DNA from: JAJDOJ01 sp034722015
GTDB lineage: Bacteria; Pseudomonadota; Gammaproteobacteria; JAJDOJ01
Direction: 5' to 3'
Length of the DNA: 29,273 bases
NCBI GenBank assembly: GCA_034722015.1
Contig: JAYENI010000171.1
Coordinates: 1-29,273 of the forward strand
Part shown: piece by piece, positions 17,320 through 25,774 of the stretch
How positions within the stretch are numbered: position 1 is the stretch's first letter
Layout: each line of letters opens with the position of its first letter
Position numbers and translations under genes: made by a program
Notes under the pieces: model-generated
What the model saw: only the letters and a program-made list of their open reading frames with translations
Told to the model about the DNA's origin: nothing
Databases searched by the model: none

Positions 17320-17501
17320 GGTTTCGGTCGGTTGGGGCAAATTCGTCCAGGGCTCGGTTCGGATCCCGCCTGACGGTGTCCCGGCGGGCGCGTCGCTCAA
17401 CCCAAAGTCTAGACCATTACCCGAGGGTTCACTGTCGACGCGGCGTGCACCCCTTTACGAACCCGTTGTCATGCGGCGAGACCGAAGACGCCGGGCGCCG
17501 G

Positions 17502-17846
17502 TCACATCGTGCTGGTCGGTCGATCGGCCTTTAGTGCGCCCGCGAGCAGCCCCTCGATCTTGTGGCGGGTCTGACCACGATCCTGCCTGCTGAACTGTAC
17601 CCCGATGCCGGGGGTGCGATTGCCCTGGGCGCCCTCCGGGGTGACCCAGACGACCTTGCCGGCGATCGGGATCCTCTCGTTTTCTTCCATGATACTGAGG
17701 AGTATGAAAACGTCGTCTCCGATTCGGTAGGGCTTTTTGGTTGCGACAAAAAGCCCTCCGTTCTGCACAAAGGGCATGTAGGCGGCATACAGCGAGCCCT
17801 TGTCCTTGATTGAAACCGTCGTGATTCCCCGACCTTTCTCAGCCAT
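17502..17846 (-). CDS. pilZ: Type IV pilus assembly protein PilZ
   Basis: The product is 114 residues (P. aeruginosa PilZ 118). It matches PilZ itself more than general PilZ-domain proteins: ITTVSIKDKGSLYAAYMPFV, NGGLFVATKKPYRIGDDVF, KVVWVTPEGAQGNRTPGIG and the tail LAGALKADRPTSTM. The RxxxR and (D/N)xSxxG motifs needed for cyclic-di-GMP binding are missing, as in this subgroup, which acts by contacting PilB and FimX rather than the nucleotide. It overlaps the end of holB by eight bases, the conserved holB-pilZ linkage of gammaproteobacteria. Confidence 0.95.
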   Translation of the reverse strand: MAEKGRGITTVSIKDKGSLYAAYMPFVQNGGLFVATKKPYRIGDDVFILLSIMEENERIPIAGKVVWVTPEGAQGNRTPGIGVQFSRQDRGQTRHKIEGLLAGALKADRPTSTM

Positions 17847-18846
17847 CGGTGCCTCCGGAATTTCCTCTCGATGCCGACAGCCACGCCAGCATGATGTTTT
17901 CGCGCACGAGTTCCTGATTGTGCCCGCTGTGCAGGCTGCGCTTCAGCGTTACGAACTGATCGAACAACCCCAACAGCGATTCTAGGTCCAAATCCGCGAT
18001 TCCACCGTGCGCGGGGTGACCGGCGCCCTCCCCGCCGGGACGTACGGCACCCTTCGCCCGCAATCGCGCCTGGTCCGTCAACCATCCCAGCATCCAGTCC
18101 AGCAGGTCGGACAGCTCGCACTCACCTGCCTCCTTCGCGACCGCCACCGGGGATCGTGCGCCCGAGCGCATCGCGGCGATACCTTCGATAACCTGACCAC
18201 CCCGCCGGGGCGCACCATTTTCCATCAGGGCGCGCGTCGCCAGGGGCGCGCCGCGGGCCATCGCAAACGCCATGGCTGCGTCCCCGTCATCCGTCCCGGC
18301 CCCCAGCCAGGCCTCGGTCACCTTGCGTGGCGGGATGCGGAAATCGATCCGCTGGCAGCGGCTGCGTACGGTCGCGGGCAGCCTGCCCGGCCGGTCACTC
18401 ACCAGGATAATCACCGTATGGTCCGGCGGCTCCTCGAGCGTCTTGAGTAAACTGTTGGCAGCGGCCGTATTCATCGTCTCGGCGGCCTCGACCATGGCGA
18501 TCTTGTAGCGCCCCTGGTTGCGCGTCAGCGTGACGAAGTGCCCCAGCTTTCTGACCTGGTCGACCAGGATATTCGACTTCTCCGCCTCCGGTGCGAGACG
18601 ATGGCCGTCCGGATGCGTCCCCGCCTCCATCAACACGCACTGCCCGCAATGCCCGCAGGGAATTCCCGTCGCCTCGCGTTCGCCACACATCAGGGATCGC
18701 GCAAGGAACTCGGCGAATAGCAGTTTTCCCAGACCTGCGGGGCCCGCGAGGAGCAGGGCGTGGGGCATGGCGTCACTGCGCAGGGTCCGCGATATACGTT
18801 CCCATTGAGACCCCTGCCACGGCAGGGGCTTACGCAGGGGCGACAT
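17839..18846 (-). CDS. holB: DNA polymerase III delta-prime subunit
   Basis: The product is 335 residues from ATG 18846, which overlaps the end of tmk by 17 bases; the frame is open to 18975, but that extension lies inside tmk and lacks family sequence. The motif GPAGLGKLL (about 35-43) is the P-loop-like segment, the four cysteines of CGEREATGIPCGHCGQC form the zinc module, and ETMNTAAANSLLKTLEEPP with the SRC motif (RSRCQRIDF) marks a clamp-loader subunit. It is part of the complex that loads the sliding clamp. It is translationally coupled at both ends (tmk before, pilZ after). Confidence 0.95.
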   Translation of the reverse strand: MSPLRKPLPWQGSQWERISRTLRSDAMPHALLLAGPAGLGKLLFAEFLARSLMCGEREATGIPCGHCGQCVLMEAGTHPDGHRLAPEAEKSNILVDQVRKLGHFVTLTRNQGRYKIAMVEAAETMNTAAANSLLKTLEEPPDHTVIILVSDRPGRLPATVRSRCQRIDFRIPPRKVTEAWLGAGTDDGDAAMAFAMARGAPLATRALMENGAPRRGGQVIEGIAAMRSGARSPVAVAKEAGECELSDLLDWMLGWLTDQARLRAKGAVRPGGEGAGHPAHGGIADLDLESLLGLFDQFVTLKRSLHSGHNQELVRENIMLAWLSASRGNSGGTDG

Positions 18847-19477
18847 GGCGCTCGACCACTGACCTGATGACATTGCGTATGTCCGTGCTGACCTCGTCGA
18901 TGTTGCGGGCGGTATCGATGACGCGGAATCGCTCCGGTTCGGCCCGTGCACGGGCAAGATAACATTCACGGACACGCATGAAGAAGGCGAGCTTCTCGCG
19001 TTCGAATCGGTCGGCCTCGCCCCGCGCCTTCGCCCGCGCGAGTCCGGTCTCGACGTCCACGTCCAGAAGCAGCGTCAAATCCGGGCGCAGATCTCCCTGC
19101 GCCCAGTCCTCGAGGGCCGCAATACGCGAGTGCGGCGTGCCGCGACCCGCGCCCTGGTAGGCATAGGTCGCATCGGTGAAGCGGTCGCTGACGACGAAGT
19201 CCCCGCGCGACAGCGCCGGTCCGATCACCTTGCCGATATGCTCGGCGCGCGCCGCGAACATCAGAAGCAGTTCGGTGTCGCGGCCCATTCCGGTCCAGTG
19301 CGTGTCGAGCAGGACCTCGCGAATCGCCTCGCCCAGTGCCGTCCCGCCAGGCTCGCGGGTCCCGACGATCGACACGCCGGCACGCACCAGCTCTTGTGAG
19401 ATGACCTCCATGCACGTCGACTTGCCGACACCCTCGCTACCCTCGACGGTGATGAAAAGACCCCGTCTCCGTGTCAC
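18830..19477 (-). CDS. tmk: Thymidylate kinase
   Basis: The product is 215 residues, standard length. The P-loop is GSEGVGKS (13-20), the DRY/DRF-type motif is VVSDRFTDATYAYQGAGRG, and TREPGGTALGEAIREVLL carries substrate contacts. It phosphorylates dTMP to dTDP. It starts one codon beyond the mltG stop (gap of three bases) and overlaps holB, so mltG-tmk-holB-pilZ read as one tightly packed unit. Confidence 0.96.
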   Translation of the reverse strand: MTRRRGLFITVEGSEGVGKSTCMEVISQELVRAGVSIVGTREPGGTALGEAIREVLLDTHWTGMGRDTELLLMFAARAEHIGKVIGPALSRGDFVVSDRFTDATYAYQGAGRGTPHSRIAALEDWAQGDLRPDLTLLLDVDVETGLARAKARGEADRFEREKLAFFMRVRECYLARARAEPERFRVIDTARNIDEVSTDIRNVIRSVVERHVAPA

Positions 19478-19480
19478 GGT

Positions 19481-20512
19481 TCAATCCTCCTGTTCGCGAT
19501 AGCGCGATGCATTGCCGCCGAGCTGGTATCTGACCACCGCCTCGCGATGCGCGTCGTAGGTATCGGAAAAATGATGGCTGCCGTCCCCGCGCGCAACGAA
19601 AAACAACGCACTGGAATCGGCCGGGTGCAGCACCGCGTGTATCGCGTCCGCGCCCGGTATCGCAATGGGTGTGGGGGTCAGTCCCTTGTGGACGTAGGTG
19701 TTGTACGGTGTGTCCCGGCGCAGGTCCCGATAACGGATATCGCCGTCGTAGTCCGCTCCCAGCCCGTAGATGACGGTCGGATCGGTCTGCAGCAGCATGC
19801 CTTTGCGCAGCCGGGAGATGAAGACCGCCGCGATCTGCGGTCTTTCCCCCGCCACCGCGGTTTCCTTCTCTACGATGGAAGCAAGAATCAGGGCCTCGTA
19901 AGCCGAATCGAGTGGCAGGTCCGGTGACCGCGCCTCCCACTCGCCTTCCAGGCGTCGCTGCATGGCCTCGTGGGCTCGTTGAAGGAACGCCAGGTCGGTG
20001 GTGCCAGCCGGGAAGCGATAGGTGTCCGGGTAGAACCAGCCCTCGGGGTGCGTATCGGGCCGACCCAGCGCGGCCATCACATCCTCGCCCGGTTCGAGCG
20101 CCGGGACGATCTTCGGGTGGGCCTGGACCGCCGCGAGCACCTGAGCGAAGGTCCAGCCTTCGGGAATGGTCAGGGCATACTGCTCGACCTTTCCATCGAC
20201 GAACAGATCGAGCAGTCCCGCCGGGGTCGCCGGGGCGACGATTCGGTACTCGCCGGCCTTGACCGAGCCCGTCCGGTGCTGCAGCTTTGCGAGCAGAGTC
20301 CAGTAGAATGGCTCGGCGACGATGCCACGGGATTCGAGGTCACGGGTGAGGGCGTCGAACGTCATACCGGGGGAGATCTCGTAGACCAGATCACCTTCCG
20401 GCAGGGAAACGGGGGTGTTCACGAAGTTGCGGAAATCGGCGAAAAGAGCGACACCGACCGCGATCAGGATCGCGAGCAGCGCCCAGGCCGACTTGTATTT
20501 GAGGATCGTCAT
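19481..20512 (-). CDS. mltG: Endolytic murein transglycosylase MltG
   Basis: The product is 343 residues with an N-terminal membrane anchor (SAWALLAILIAVGVALFA). A LysM-like region comes first, and the catalytic YceG domain contains ILASIVEKET, where the first Glu (about 215) corresponds to the catalytic Glu218 of E. coli MltG. Further signatures are EGWFYPDTYRFPAG, LLQTDPTVIYGLG, DTPYNTYVHKGLTPTPIAIP and FFVARGDGSHHFS. The enzyme cuts nascent glycan strands in the periplasm, ending their elongation. It lies between pabC and tmk with a 70-base gap to pabC. Confidence 0.96.
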   Translation of the reverse strand: MTILKYKSAWALLAILIAVGVALFADFRNFVNTPVSLPEGDLVYEISPGMTFDALTRDLESRGIVAEPFYWTLLAKLQHRTGSVKAGEYRIVAPATPAGLLDLFVDGKVEQYALTIPEGWTFAQVLAAVQAHPKIVPALEPGEDVMAALGRPDTHPEGWFYPDTYRFPAGTTDLAFLQRAHEAMQRRLEGEWEARSPDLPLDSAYEALILASIVEKETAVAGERPQIAAVFISRLRKGMLLQTDPTVIYGLGADYDGDIRYRDLRRDTPYNTYVHKGLTPTPIAIPGADAIHAVLHPADSSALFFVARGDGSHHFSDTYDAHREAVVRYQLGGNASRYREQED

Positions 20513-20582
20513 GGAGTCGGGCGCAATACCCTTCCGTTAACCATGCGTCGCTCGGGTCGCCGCAACGGCGCATCCGCCTGCC

Positions 20583-21419
20583 TCATGTTTCCGTCATCCC
20601 CGAACCGGCCTCGCGTCGTTGCACCGTCGCGCGCAGCGCCTCGACCCATGGGTGAACATCGAAGTCGCGATCCCCTACCCTCGACACGTGACGCATCCCG
20701 ACAACGACATTGGTGAAAAACAGTGTTTCCGCGCCGAGGACTTCTTCGAGAGGGACGATCCTGATTTCCACCGGTATCCCGAGGAGCGATGCCGCCTCCA
20801 GTATCCGGTCCCGCATGATACCCTCGATGCCGCACCGCGACAGATCCGGCGTGACGAGCCGCTCGCGTGATATCAGCATGAGGTTGGCCGACGTCCCCTC
20901 GACGACATTCCCTTCCATGTCCCGCACGATGCCCTCCTGATACTCTCCACCGAGTTCAGACCGGGCCAGCACCTGTTCCAGCCGGTTGAGGTGCTTGATT
21001 CCCGCCAGAGGGGGATTGAGCGCAAGCCGGGTTCTGCACACCGTGACGGAAATGCCCCTCGTACCGAACCGCTCCAGGCGATCCGGCCAGGGAGAAATCA
21101 TCAGAATGCGATTCGGGGACCTCGCCACGGGCGGCGCGTAGCCCCTGTCGCCCTCGCCTCCGGTCACCATGATTCTCAGTACGGCCCGATCATGGTCACC
21201 CATGAGGCGATGTGCCTCGGACGAGAGCAGACCCGGGTCAGGAGGGGGTATGGAAAGGCGTTCACATCCCCGTGAAAGCCGCGCCAGGTGACGGTCGAGA
21301 TTGAGGGGACGGGCGTCACGGACAGCGATCGTCTCGAATACCCCCTCGCCGTAGAGGAACCCTCGATCGTGAAGCGACACGCCGCTGGACGGACGTCCGT
21401 TTACCAGTGCTCCATTCAT
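20583..21419 (-). CDS. pabC: Aminodeoxychorismate lyase
   Basis: The product is 278 residues from ATG 21419, where the family sequence MNGALVNGRPSSGVSLHDRG begins; an ORF extension to 21458 has no family resemblance. There is no convincing ribosome site. It is a class IV PLP enzyme; the PLP lysine is in LAGIKHLNRLEQV (Lys about 142), and GFLYGEGVFETI and EGIVRDMEGNVVEGTSANLM are also conserved. It releases pyruvate from aminodeoxychorismate to give p-aminobenzoate for folate. Its place between fabF and mltG is conserved in gammaproteobacteria. Confidence 0.95.
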   Translation of the reverse strand: MNGALVNGRPSSGVSLHDRGFLYGEGVFETIAVRDARPLNLDRHLARLSRGCERLSIPPPDPGLLSSEAHRLMGDHDRAVLRIMVTGGEGDRGYAPPVARSPNRILMISPWPDRLERFGTRGISVTVCRTRLALNPPLAGIKHLNRLEQVLARSELGGEYQEGIVRDMEGNVVEGTSANLMLISRERLVTPDLSRCGIEGIMRDRILEAASLLGIPVEIRIVPLEEVLGAETLFFTNVVVGMRHVSRVGDRDFDVHPWVEALRATVQRREAGSGMTET

Positions 21420-21562
21420 CTGATCATTTGAGCGCTGACAAGCAACCTGAACTCGCAACTATCAGATGGATAGAGCACTGGCATGCCGCGGCCCTGCGAA
21501 TTCGGCTCCCGATACAAAACCACGCGACCAGGCTGAGGAATCGCGGCGCCGAAGGAACCCGA

Positions 21563-21578
21563 CGCGGGGAAACCCGCG
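21563..21578 (-). terminator. Possible hairpin after fabF
   Basis: CGCGGG and CCCGCG arms with a four-base loop lie six bases beyond the fabF stop codon in the 164-base gap before pabC. No U tract follows, so it is more likely an mRNA 3'-end or pausing structure than a strong intrinsic terminator. Confidence 0.35.
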
Positions 21579-21583
21579 GGCCC

Positions 21584-22825
21584 TCAGATCTTGCGGAAGA
21601 CGACGGTCCCGTTGGTCCCGCCAAAACCGAATGAATTGGAAATGGCAACGTCGACCTTCGTCTCGCGCGCGGTGTTGGGCACGTAGTCCAGGTCACAATC
21701 CGGGTCCGGGGTATCGTAGTTGATCGTCGGTGGCAACACCTGGTCGCGCACCGCCAGCACCGAGAAAACCGCCTCGACACCACCCGCCGCGCCCAGTAAA
21801 TGCCCGGTCATGGACTTCGTCGAACTGATGGCGACCTGGTAAGCGTGATCCCCCATCGCGGCCTTGACCCCCTGCGTCTCGGCGATGTCGCCGGCCGGAG
21901 TGGACGTTCCGTGTGCGTTGATGTAGTCCACGTCCTCGACGTTGAGTCCGGCATCCGACAAGGCGTTGCGCATGCACCGCGCCGCGCCTTCACCGCCTGG
22001 TGCAGGCTGGGTCATGTGGTGTGCATCACTGCTCATGCCGTAACCGGCCACCTCGCAGTAGATCCGTGCGTCCCGTCGTTTCGCATGTTCGTACTCCTCG
22101 AGCACCAGGACGCCGGCGCCGTCACCGAGCACGAAACCGTCGCGGTTCTTGTCCCATGGCCGGCTGGCATGCTCCGGGTCGTCGTTGTGCGAGGCGCAAA
22201 GCGCCCTCGCCGCCGCGAACCCCCCGATACCCAGCGGGCACGTCGCCATTTCAGCCCCTCCGGCGATCATGACGTCGGCATCACCATGCTCGATCATGCG
22301 CGCGGCATCGCCGATGTTGTGCGTCCCCGTGGTACACGCCGAAACGATCGCGATATTCGGACCCTTCATCCCGAACATGATCGAGAGATTTCCCGAGACC
22401 ATGTTGATAATCGCCGCGGGGACGAAGAAAGGGGAAATCTTTCTGGGACCGGAATTGAGAAAACTCTCGTAGTTACGCTCGATCGCGGGCAGCCCGCCGA
22501 TGCCGGAGCCTATCGCGACGCCGATGCGCTCGGCGTTTTCGTCAGTTATCTCAAGACCCGCATCCCTGATTGCCTCAACGCCCGCACCGATACCGTAGAA
22601 AATGAAGGTATCCATTTTCTTGCGTTCTTTCGGCTTGATGTAGTCATCGACGTTGAAGTCCCTGACGGACCCCGAGATTCGCACCGAGAATGCGCTCGCA
22701 TCGAAGCAATCGATCGCCGAGATACCACTGCGGCCGGCCAGGATATTTTCCCATGCCTTGTCGATAGTCGAGCCCACCGGGCTGACAATCCCGAGTCCTG
22801 TCACAACTACCCTTCGCTTGGACAA
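21584..22825 (-). CDS. fabF: 3-oxoacyl-ACP synthase II
   Basis: The product is 413 residues. The start is a TTG at 22825, preceded by AAAAGGTG, and gives the family N-terminus (M)SKRRVVVTGLGIVSPVG. The Cys-His-His/Lys set is complete: Cys164 in SACTTGTHN, His305 in NAHGTSTP, Lys337 and His342 in STKSMTGHLLGAAGG. The C-terminal SFGFGGTN loop is present. It condenses malonyl-ACP with long acyl-ACP in fatty-acid elongation. It follows acpP after a 105-base gap. Confidence 0.96.
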   Translation of the reverse strand: MSKRRVVVTGLGIVSPVGSTIDKAWENILAGRSGISAIDCFDASAFSVRISGSVRDFNVDDYIKPKERKKMDTFIFYGIGAGVEAIRDAGLEITDENAERIGVAIGSGIGGLPAIERNYESFLNSGPRKISPFFVPAAIINMVSGNLSIMFGMKGPNIAIVSACTTGTHNIGDAARMIEHGDADVMIAGGAEMATCPLGIGGFAAARALCASHNDDPEHASRPWDKNRDGFVLGDGAGVLVLEEYEHAKRRDARIYCEVAGYGMSSDAHHMTQPAPGGEGAARCMRNALSDAGLNVEDVDYINAHGTSTPAGDIAETQGVKAAMGDHAYQVAISSTKSMTGHLLGAAGGVEAVFSVLAVRDQVLPPTINYDTPDPDCDLDYVPNTARETKVDVAISNSFGFGGTNGTVVFRKI

Positions 22826-22930
22826 GAGGTCACCTTTTGGACTGAATGAATTCCTGGGGATTGGGTAGGGAGGTTCCGCTATCCACGGCCGCGCCCGCGG
22901 CGGACCCGCGAGCGCAACGGAATACGGACG

Positions 22931-23170
22931 TTAACCCTCCTGGTGTTCGTTCACGTAGTCGATCGCCTGTTTCACCGTGGTGATCTTCTCCGCTTCCTCG
23001 TCCGGAATCTCGCACTCGAATTCCTCCTCAAGCGCCATGACCAGTTCGACGGTGTCAAGAGAGTCGGCGCCAAGATCGTCCACGAAGGCCGCCGACTCGG
23101 TCACCTGATCGTCACTCACGCCCAGTTGCTCGACCACAATCTTTTTAACGCGCTCAGCGATATCACTCAT
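22931..23170 (-). CDS. acpP: Acyl carrier protein
   Basis: The product is 79 residues, acidic and all-helical. The phosphopantetheine serine is Ser37 in GADSLDTVELV, and the FDDLGADSLD-type motif is typical. It shuttles acyl chains between the Fab enzymes. Upstream, the usual direct neighbour fabG is separated by about 400 bases containing a 162-bp hairpin repeat, so it may depend more on its own promoter here. Confidence 0.97.
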   Translation of the reverse strand: MSDIAERVKKIVVEQLGVSDDQVTESAAFVDDLGADSLDTVELVMALEEEFECEIPDEEAEKITTVKQAIDYVNEHQEG

Positions 23171-23192
23171 TAGTTTTCCATCCTCGTAAGAT

Positions 23193-23198
23193 TTTATA
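23193..23198 (-). promoter_or_regulatory. acpP: Possible acpP -10 element
   Basis: TATAAA on the minus strand lies 23 bases before the acpP ATG. No good -35 match is found 16-18 bases further upstream. acpP has its own promoter in E. coli, and the repeat between fabG and acpP makes a separate promoter plausible here, but the support is weak. Confidence 0.3.
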
Positions 23199-23286
23199 CG
23201 GTCGCGAGGGTCTGTAAGGGTCTTCTGCCTCGATCCGGCAAACCGGTACCCGCCCCTACAGTGATCGCCATCCCTCTATCGGTTAC

Positions 23287-23448
23287 TAAGGCGATTTCTG
23301 TCAAATAACATACCAGCCTGCTTGTCTTTTTGTTCGTCTTCGGTGTTGCGCCAACGGTTGCATAGTTCGACTATGCGCCCGTTACCGCGCCTTGAAGACA
23401 AACGAAAATCCTGCGCACTCTGGTATGTTATCTTCCGGCAATCGCCTA
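23287..23448. mobile_element. 162-bp TA-flanked hairpin element, copy 1
   Basis: The element begins TAAGGCGATTTCTG and ends CCGGCAATCGCCTA; TA stands at both edges. The whole unit is an imperfect inverted repeat: outer stems ATAACATACCAG against CTGGTATGTTAT, patchy pairing through the middle, and the central hairpin GCATAGTTCGACTATGC. It has no real gene. It lies between fabG and acpP and would fold as a long hairpin in a read-through message. TA duplications are known for IS630/Tc1-type elements, but no transposase supports an assignment. The 118 bases between it and fabG (23449-23566) hold nothing recognised. Confidence 0.85.
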
Positions 23449-23566
23449 ACCCTCTCCACCGGCGAATCATTCTGTCATTCCCCGTGCCCTGCAAGTGCCC
23501 GGGCGGGTGCCGGTATTGTAGATAAAACCATTCCGGCAAGCCAGAGAACACGGAGGCCCCTTGTTC

Positions 23567-24310
23567 TTACGTCATGTACATGCCGCCATTGACGTGCAGC
23601 GTCTCCCCGGTAATGTAGCCGCCTGCCACGGACGAGAGAAACGCCACGGCCGCCGCGATGTCCTCCGCGGACCCCAGGCGGGCCAGGGGAATGCGTTGCA
23701 CCAGGGCCTCTCGCTGGGCGTCCGGCAGGGCGCGTGTCATATCGGTGTCGATGAAACCTGGCGCGACCACGTTCACGGTGATCCCCCGGGACCCGACTTC
23801 CGCGGCGAGGGACTTGGTGAAACCGATCAGGCCCGCCTTGGCGGCGGCGTAGTTCGCCTGTCCGGGATTACCGGACGATGCGACCACCGAGGCGATGTTC
23901 ACGATTCTGCCCCGGCGCGCTTTCATCATCCCGCGCAGGCAGGCCTTGCACATACGGTATGCGGAACTGAGATTGGTGTTGATGACGTCCTGCCACTCGT
24001 CGGGTTTCATGCGCATCAGCAGGTTGTCACGAGTGATCCCGGCATTATTCACCAGAATGGAGACCGCACCGTGGCGCTCCGTCAATGCCTTCATCAACGC
24101 AACGACGGAATCGTCGCTGGCGACATCCAGGACGTACCCGCCCCCTGCGCATCCATTTTGTTCCAGCGCCGCGGTAATTCCCTGTGCGCCGGATTCCGAG
24201 GTCGCCGTACCCGCCACGGTCGCCCCCTGACGACCCAGTTCAAGCGCGATCGCCCGGCCGATCCCACGGCTCGCGCCGGTGACCAGAGCGACATCCCCTT
24301 CAAGTGTCAT
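23567..24310 (-). CDS. fabG: 3-oxoacyl-ACP reductase
   Basis: The product is 247 residues from ATG 24310 (GGGGGAA just upstream); the frame opens nine codons earlier without family sequence. It is a short-chain dehydrogenase: cofactor loop TGASRGIGRA (11-20), NNAG (88-91), and the catalytic Ser141, Tyr154 and Lys158 in NIASVV and NYAAAKAG. The C-terminus GGMYMT is standard. It reduces 3-oxoacyl-ACP with NADPH. A hairpin element lies on each side, which cuts it off from both fabD and acpP. Confidence 0.96.
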   Translation of the reverse strand: MTLEGDVALVTGASRGIGRAIALELGRQGATVAGTATSESGAQGITAALEQNGCAGGGYVLDVASDDSVVALMKALTERHGAVSILVNNAGITRDNLLMRMKPDEWQDVINTNLSSAYRMCKACLRGMMKARRGRIVNIASVVASSGNPGQANYAAAKAGLIGFTKSLAAEVGSRGITVNVVAPGFIDTDMTRALPDAQREALVQRIPLARLGSAEDIAAAVAFLSSVAGGYITGETLHVNGGMYMT

Positions 24311-24354
24311 GTGTTCCCCCAGGCCCGGTGGTGCCACCGGTGTTGTTGTCTGTC

Positions 24355-24516
24355 TAAGGCGATTTCTGGAAATTTACATACCAGCCTGCTTGTCTTTTCG
24401 CCCGTCTTCGGCGTTGCGGAAACGCTTGCATAGTTCGACTATGCGTCCGTTCCCGCGCCTTGCAGACGAACGAAAATCCTGCGCAATCCGGTACGTAAAT
24501 TTCCGGCAATCGCCTA
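24355..24516. mobile_element. fabD: 162-bp TA-flanked hairpin element, copy 2
   Basis: It has the same length and orientation as copy 1, with TA at both edges. The outer arms are GGAAATTTACATACC and GGTACGTAAATTTCC, so the three bases differing from copy 1 (TTT for ATA) are matched by AAA in the opposite arm. The central GCATAGTTCGACTATGC is identical. Its right TA and the next base supply the TAG stop codon of fabD (24514-24516). Confidence 0.87.
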
Positions 24517-25455
24517 ACCCACACCCGTACAGGCTTGCAGCGCCTGCTCCAGACTCGAAGGATCCTGGACGCAGATTGCCTGCGTCGAGCGATCGATGCG
24601 TTTGTTCAATCCAGCCAGCACCTTGCCGGGACCGAGTTCCAGAACGATGTCCGCGCCGCGCCCGCGCATCGCCTGTATCGTCTCCACCCACTTCACCGGA
24701 CTGTAGAGCTGGAGCGCCAGGGCTTCGCGAATCGAATCGGCGTCCTCGCGTGCCGTCACGTCGACGTTGTGCAGTACCGGGATGCGCGGCGCACGGATCG
24801 TAACCGATGCCAGTGCACGTGCAAACTCGTCGGCCGCGGGTTTCATCAACGCGCTGTGGGCGGGAACACTGACCGCGAGTTTCAGCGCCCGCCTGGCACC
24901 GGCGGCCTTCGCCGCAACGGTCAAACGTTCTACGGCTTCTGCCTCCCCGGCCACGACCACCTGCCCGGGCGCGTTGAAATTGACGGCAGAGAGGACCTGT
25001 CCGTCGGCGACCTCGTCGCAGAGCGCGATCACCTGCTCGTCGTCCAGACCGAGAATCGCGGCCATCGCGCCCTTTCCCGCCGCAACGGCGTCCTGCATCA
25101 GGCGACCGCGAGTGCGCGCCAGACCCGACGCGGTCTCGAAGTCCAGCGCGCCCGCCGCCACGAGCGCGGTGATCTCGCCGAAACTGTGTCCGGCAGCCAC
25201 GATCGCCTCGCAGCCTCCCTGCGACTGCCACACCCGCCACACGGCGACGCCGGCGGCGAGCATCGCCGGCTGGGTGTTCTCGGTGCGGTTGAGCACCTCG
25301 GCGGGACCTTCGCGCACCAGCGCGCCGAAGTCCTCGCCGAGGTAGTCGGAAACTTCCTCGAAGGTCCGGGCCACCACCTCGTGTGCGTCGGCAAGCTTGC
25401 CGAGCATTCCGACGGATTGCGAGCCCTGGCCGGGAAATACGATTGCAACGTTCAT
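24514..25455 (-). CDS. fabD: Malonyl-CoA:ACP transacylase
   Basis: The product is 313 residues from ATG 25455, with AGGA five to nine bases upstream; the open frame to 25530 lacks family sequence. Motifs are FPGQGSQSVGM, the nucleophile Ser91 in GHSFGEITAL, and VPAHSALMKPAADEF carrying the active-site His. It loads malonyl units onto ACP. The TAG stop lies in the end of the hairpin element, so the last residues (ACTGVG) may differ slightly from the ancestral protein. The upstream genes usual in this cluster, plsX and fabH, are absent. Confidence 0.96.
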   Translation of the reverse strand: MNVAIVFPGQGSQSVGMLGKLADAHEVVARTFEEVSDYLGEDFGALVREGPAEVLNRTENTQPAMLAAGVAVWRVWQSQGGCEAIVAAGHSFGEITALVAAGALDFETASGLARTRGRLMQDAVAAGKGAMAAILGLDDEQVIALCDEVADGQVLSAVNFNAPGQVVVAGEAEAVERLTVAAKAAGARRALKLAVSVPAHSALMKPAADEFARALASVTIRAPRIPVLHNVDVTAREDADSIREALALQLYSPVKWVETIQAMRGRGADIVLELGPGKVLAGLNKRIDRSTQAICVQDPSSLEQALQACTGVG

Positions 25456-25711
25456 CCTGTCCTCAATAGCAATGCCGGATCGCCGACTCGCAGGAAACCC
25501 GGGGTGCCGCCGATGGGGCCTGTCGGTCATTGCTCGATCAGGGGCGGCGCCGATTGTGGCAACCCCGTATACCGGTCACCACTCGTTCCCCCTGTCCTGC
25601 GGCACGTCGCTCACGTCCGTACGGCCCGCAACACGCTTCGATACCAGCTGGAATTCGCGACGACGCCCCCTTTACGGTGTCTTGCAGCCGGGCGGAAAAA
25701 GCATTGCGACC
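25456..25711. other. Intergenic stretch between divergent fabD and infA
   Basis: No gene or repeat was recognised here. The frames that cross it are low-quality Arg/Pro-rich translations. It must hold the fabD promoter on the minus strand, but no clear -35/-10 pair was seen. Confidence 0.4.
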
Positions 25712-25739
25712 TTGTTTTCTGATCTCACTTGACGATAAT
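25712..25739 (+). promoter_or_regulatory. infA: Possible infA promoter
   Basis: TTGTTT (25712-25717) and GATAAT (25734-25739) are separated by 16 bases and lie 36 bases before the infA ATG. The -10 matches the sigma-70 consensus in five of six positions; the -35 is only partial. Confidence 0.4.
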
Positions 25740-25774
25740 GAGCGCCAATTTTCGCGTCCGGGCATTCTAACCGC

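Noticed and set aside
23322..23525. Repeated open frames through the hairpin elements (also near 24279-24803 and 28834-29271) sharing a peptide like LHSSTMRP
   Set aside because: The shared peptide is just the translation of the repeat. The frames start and stop at unrelated flanking sequence and lack ribosome sites.
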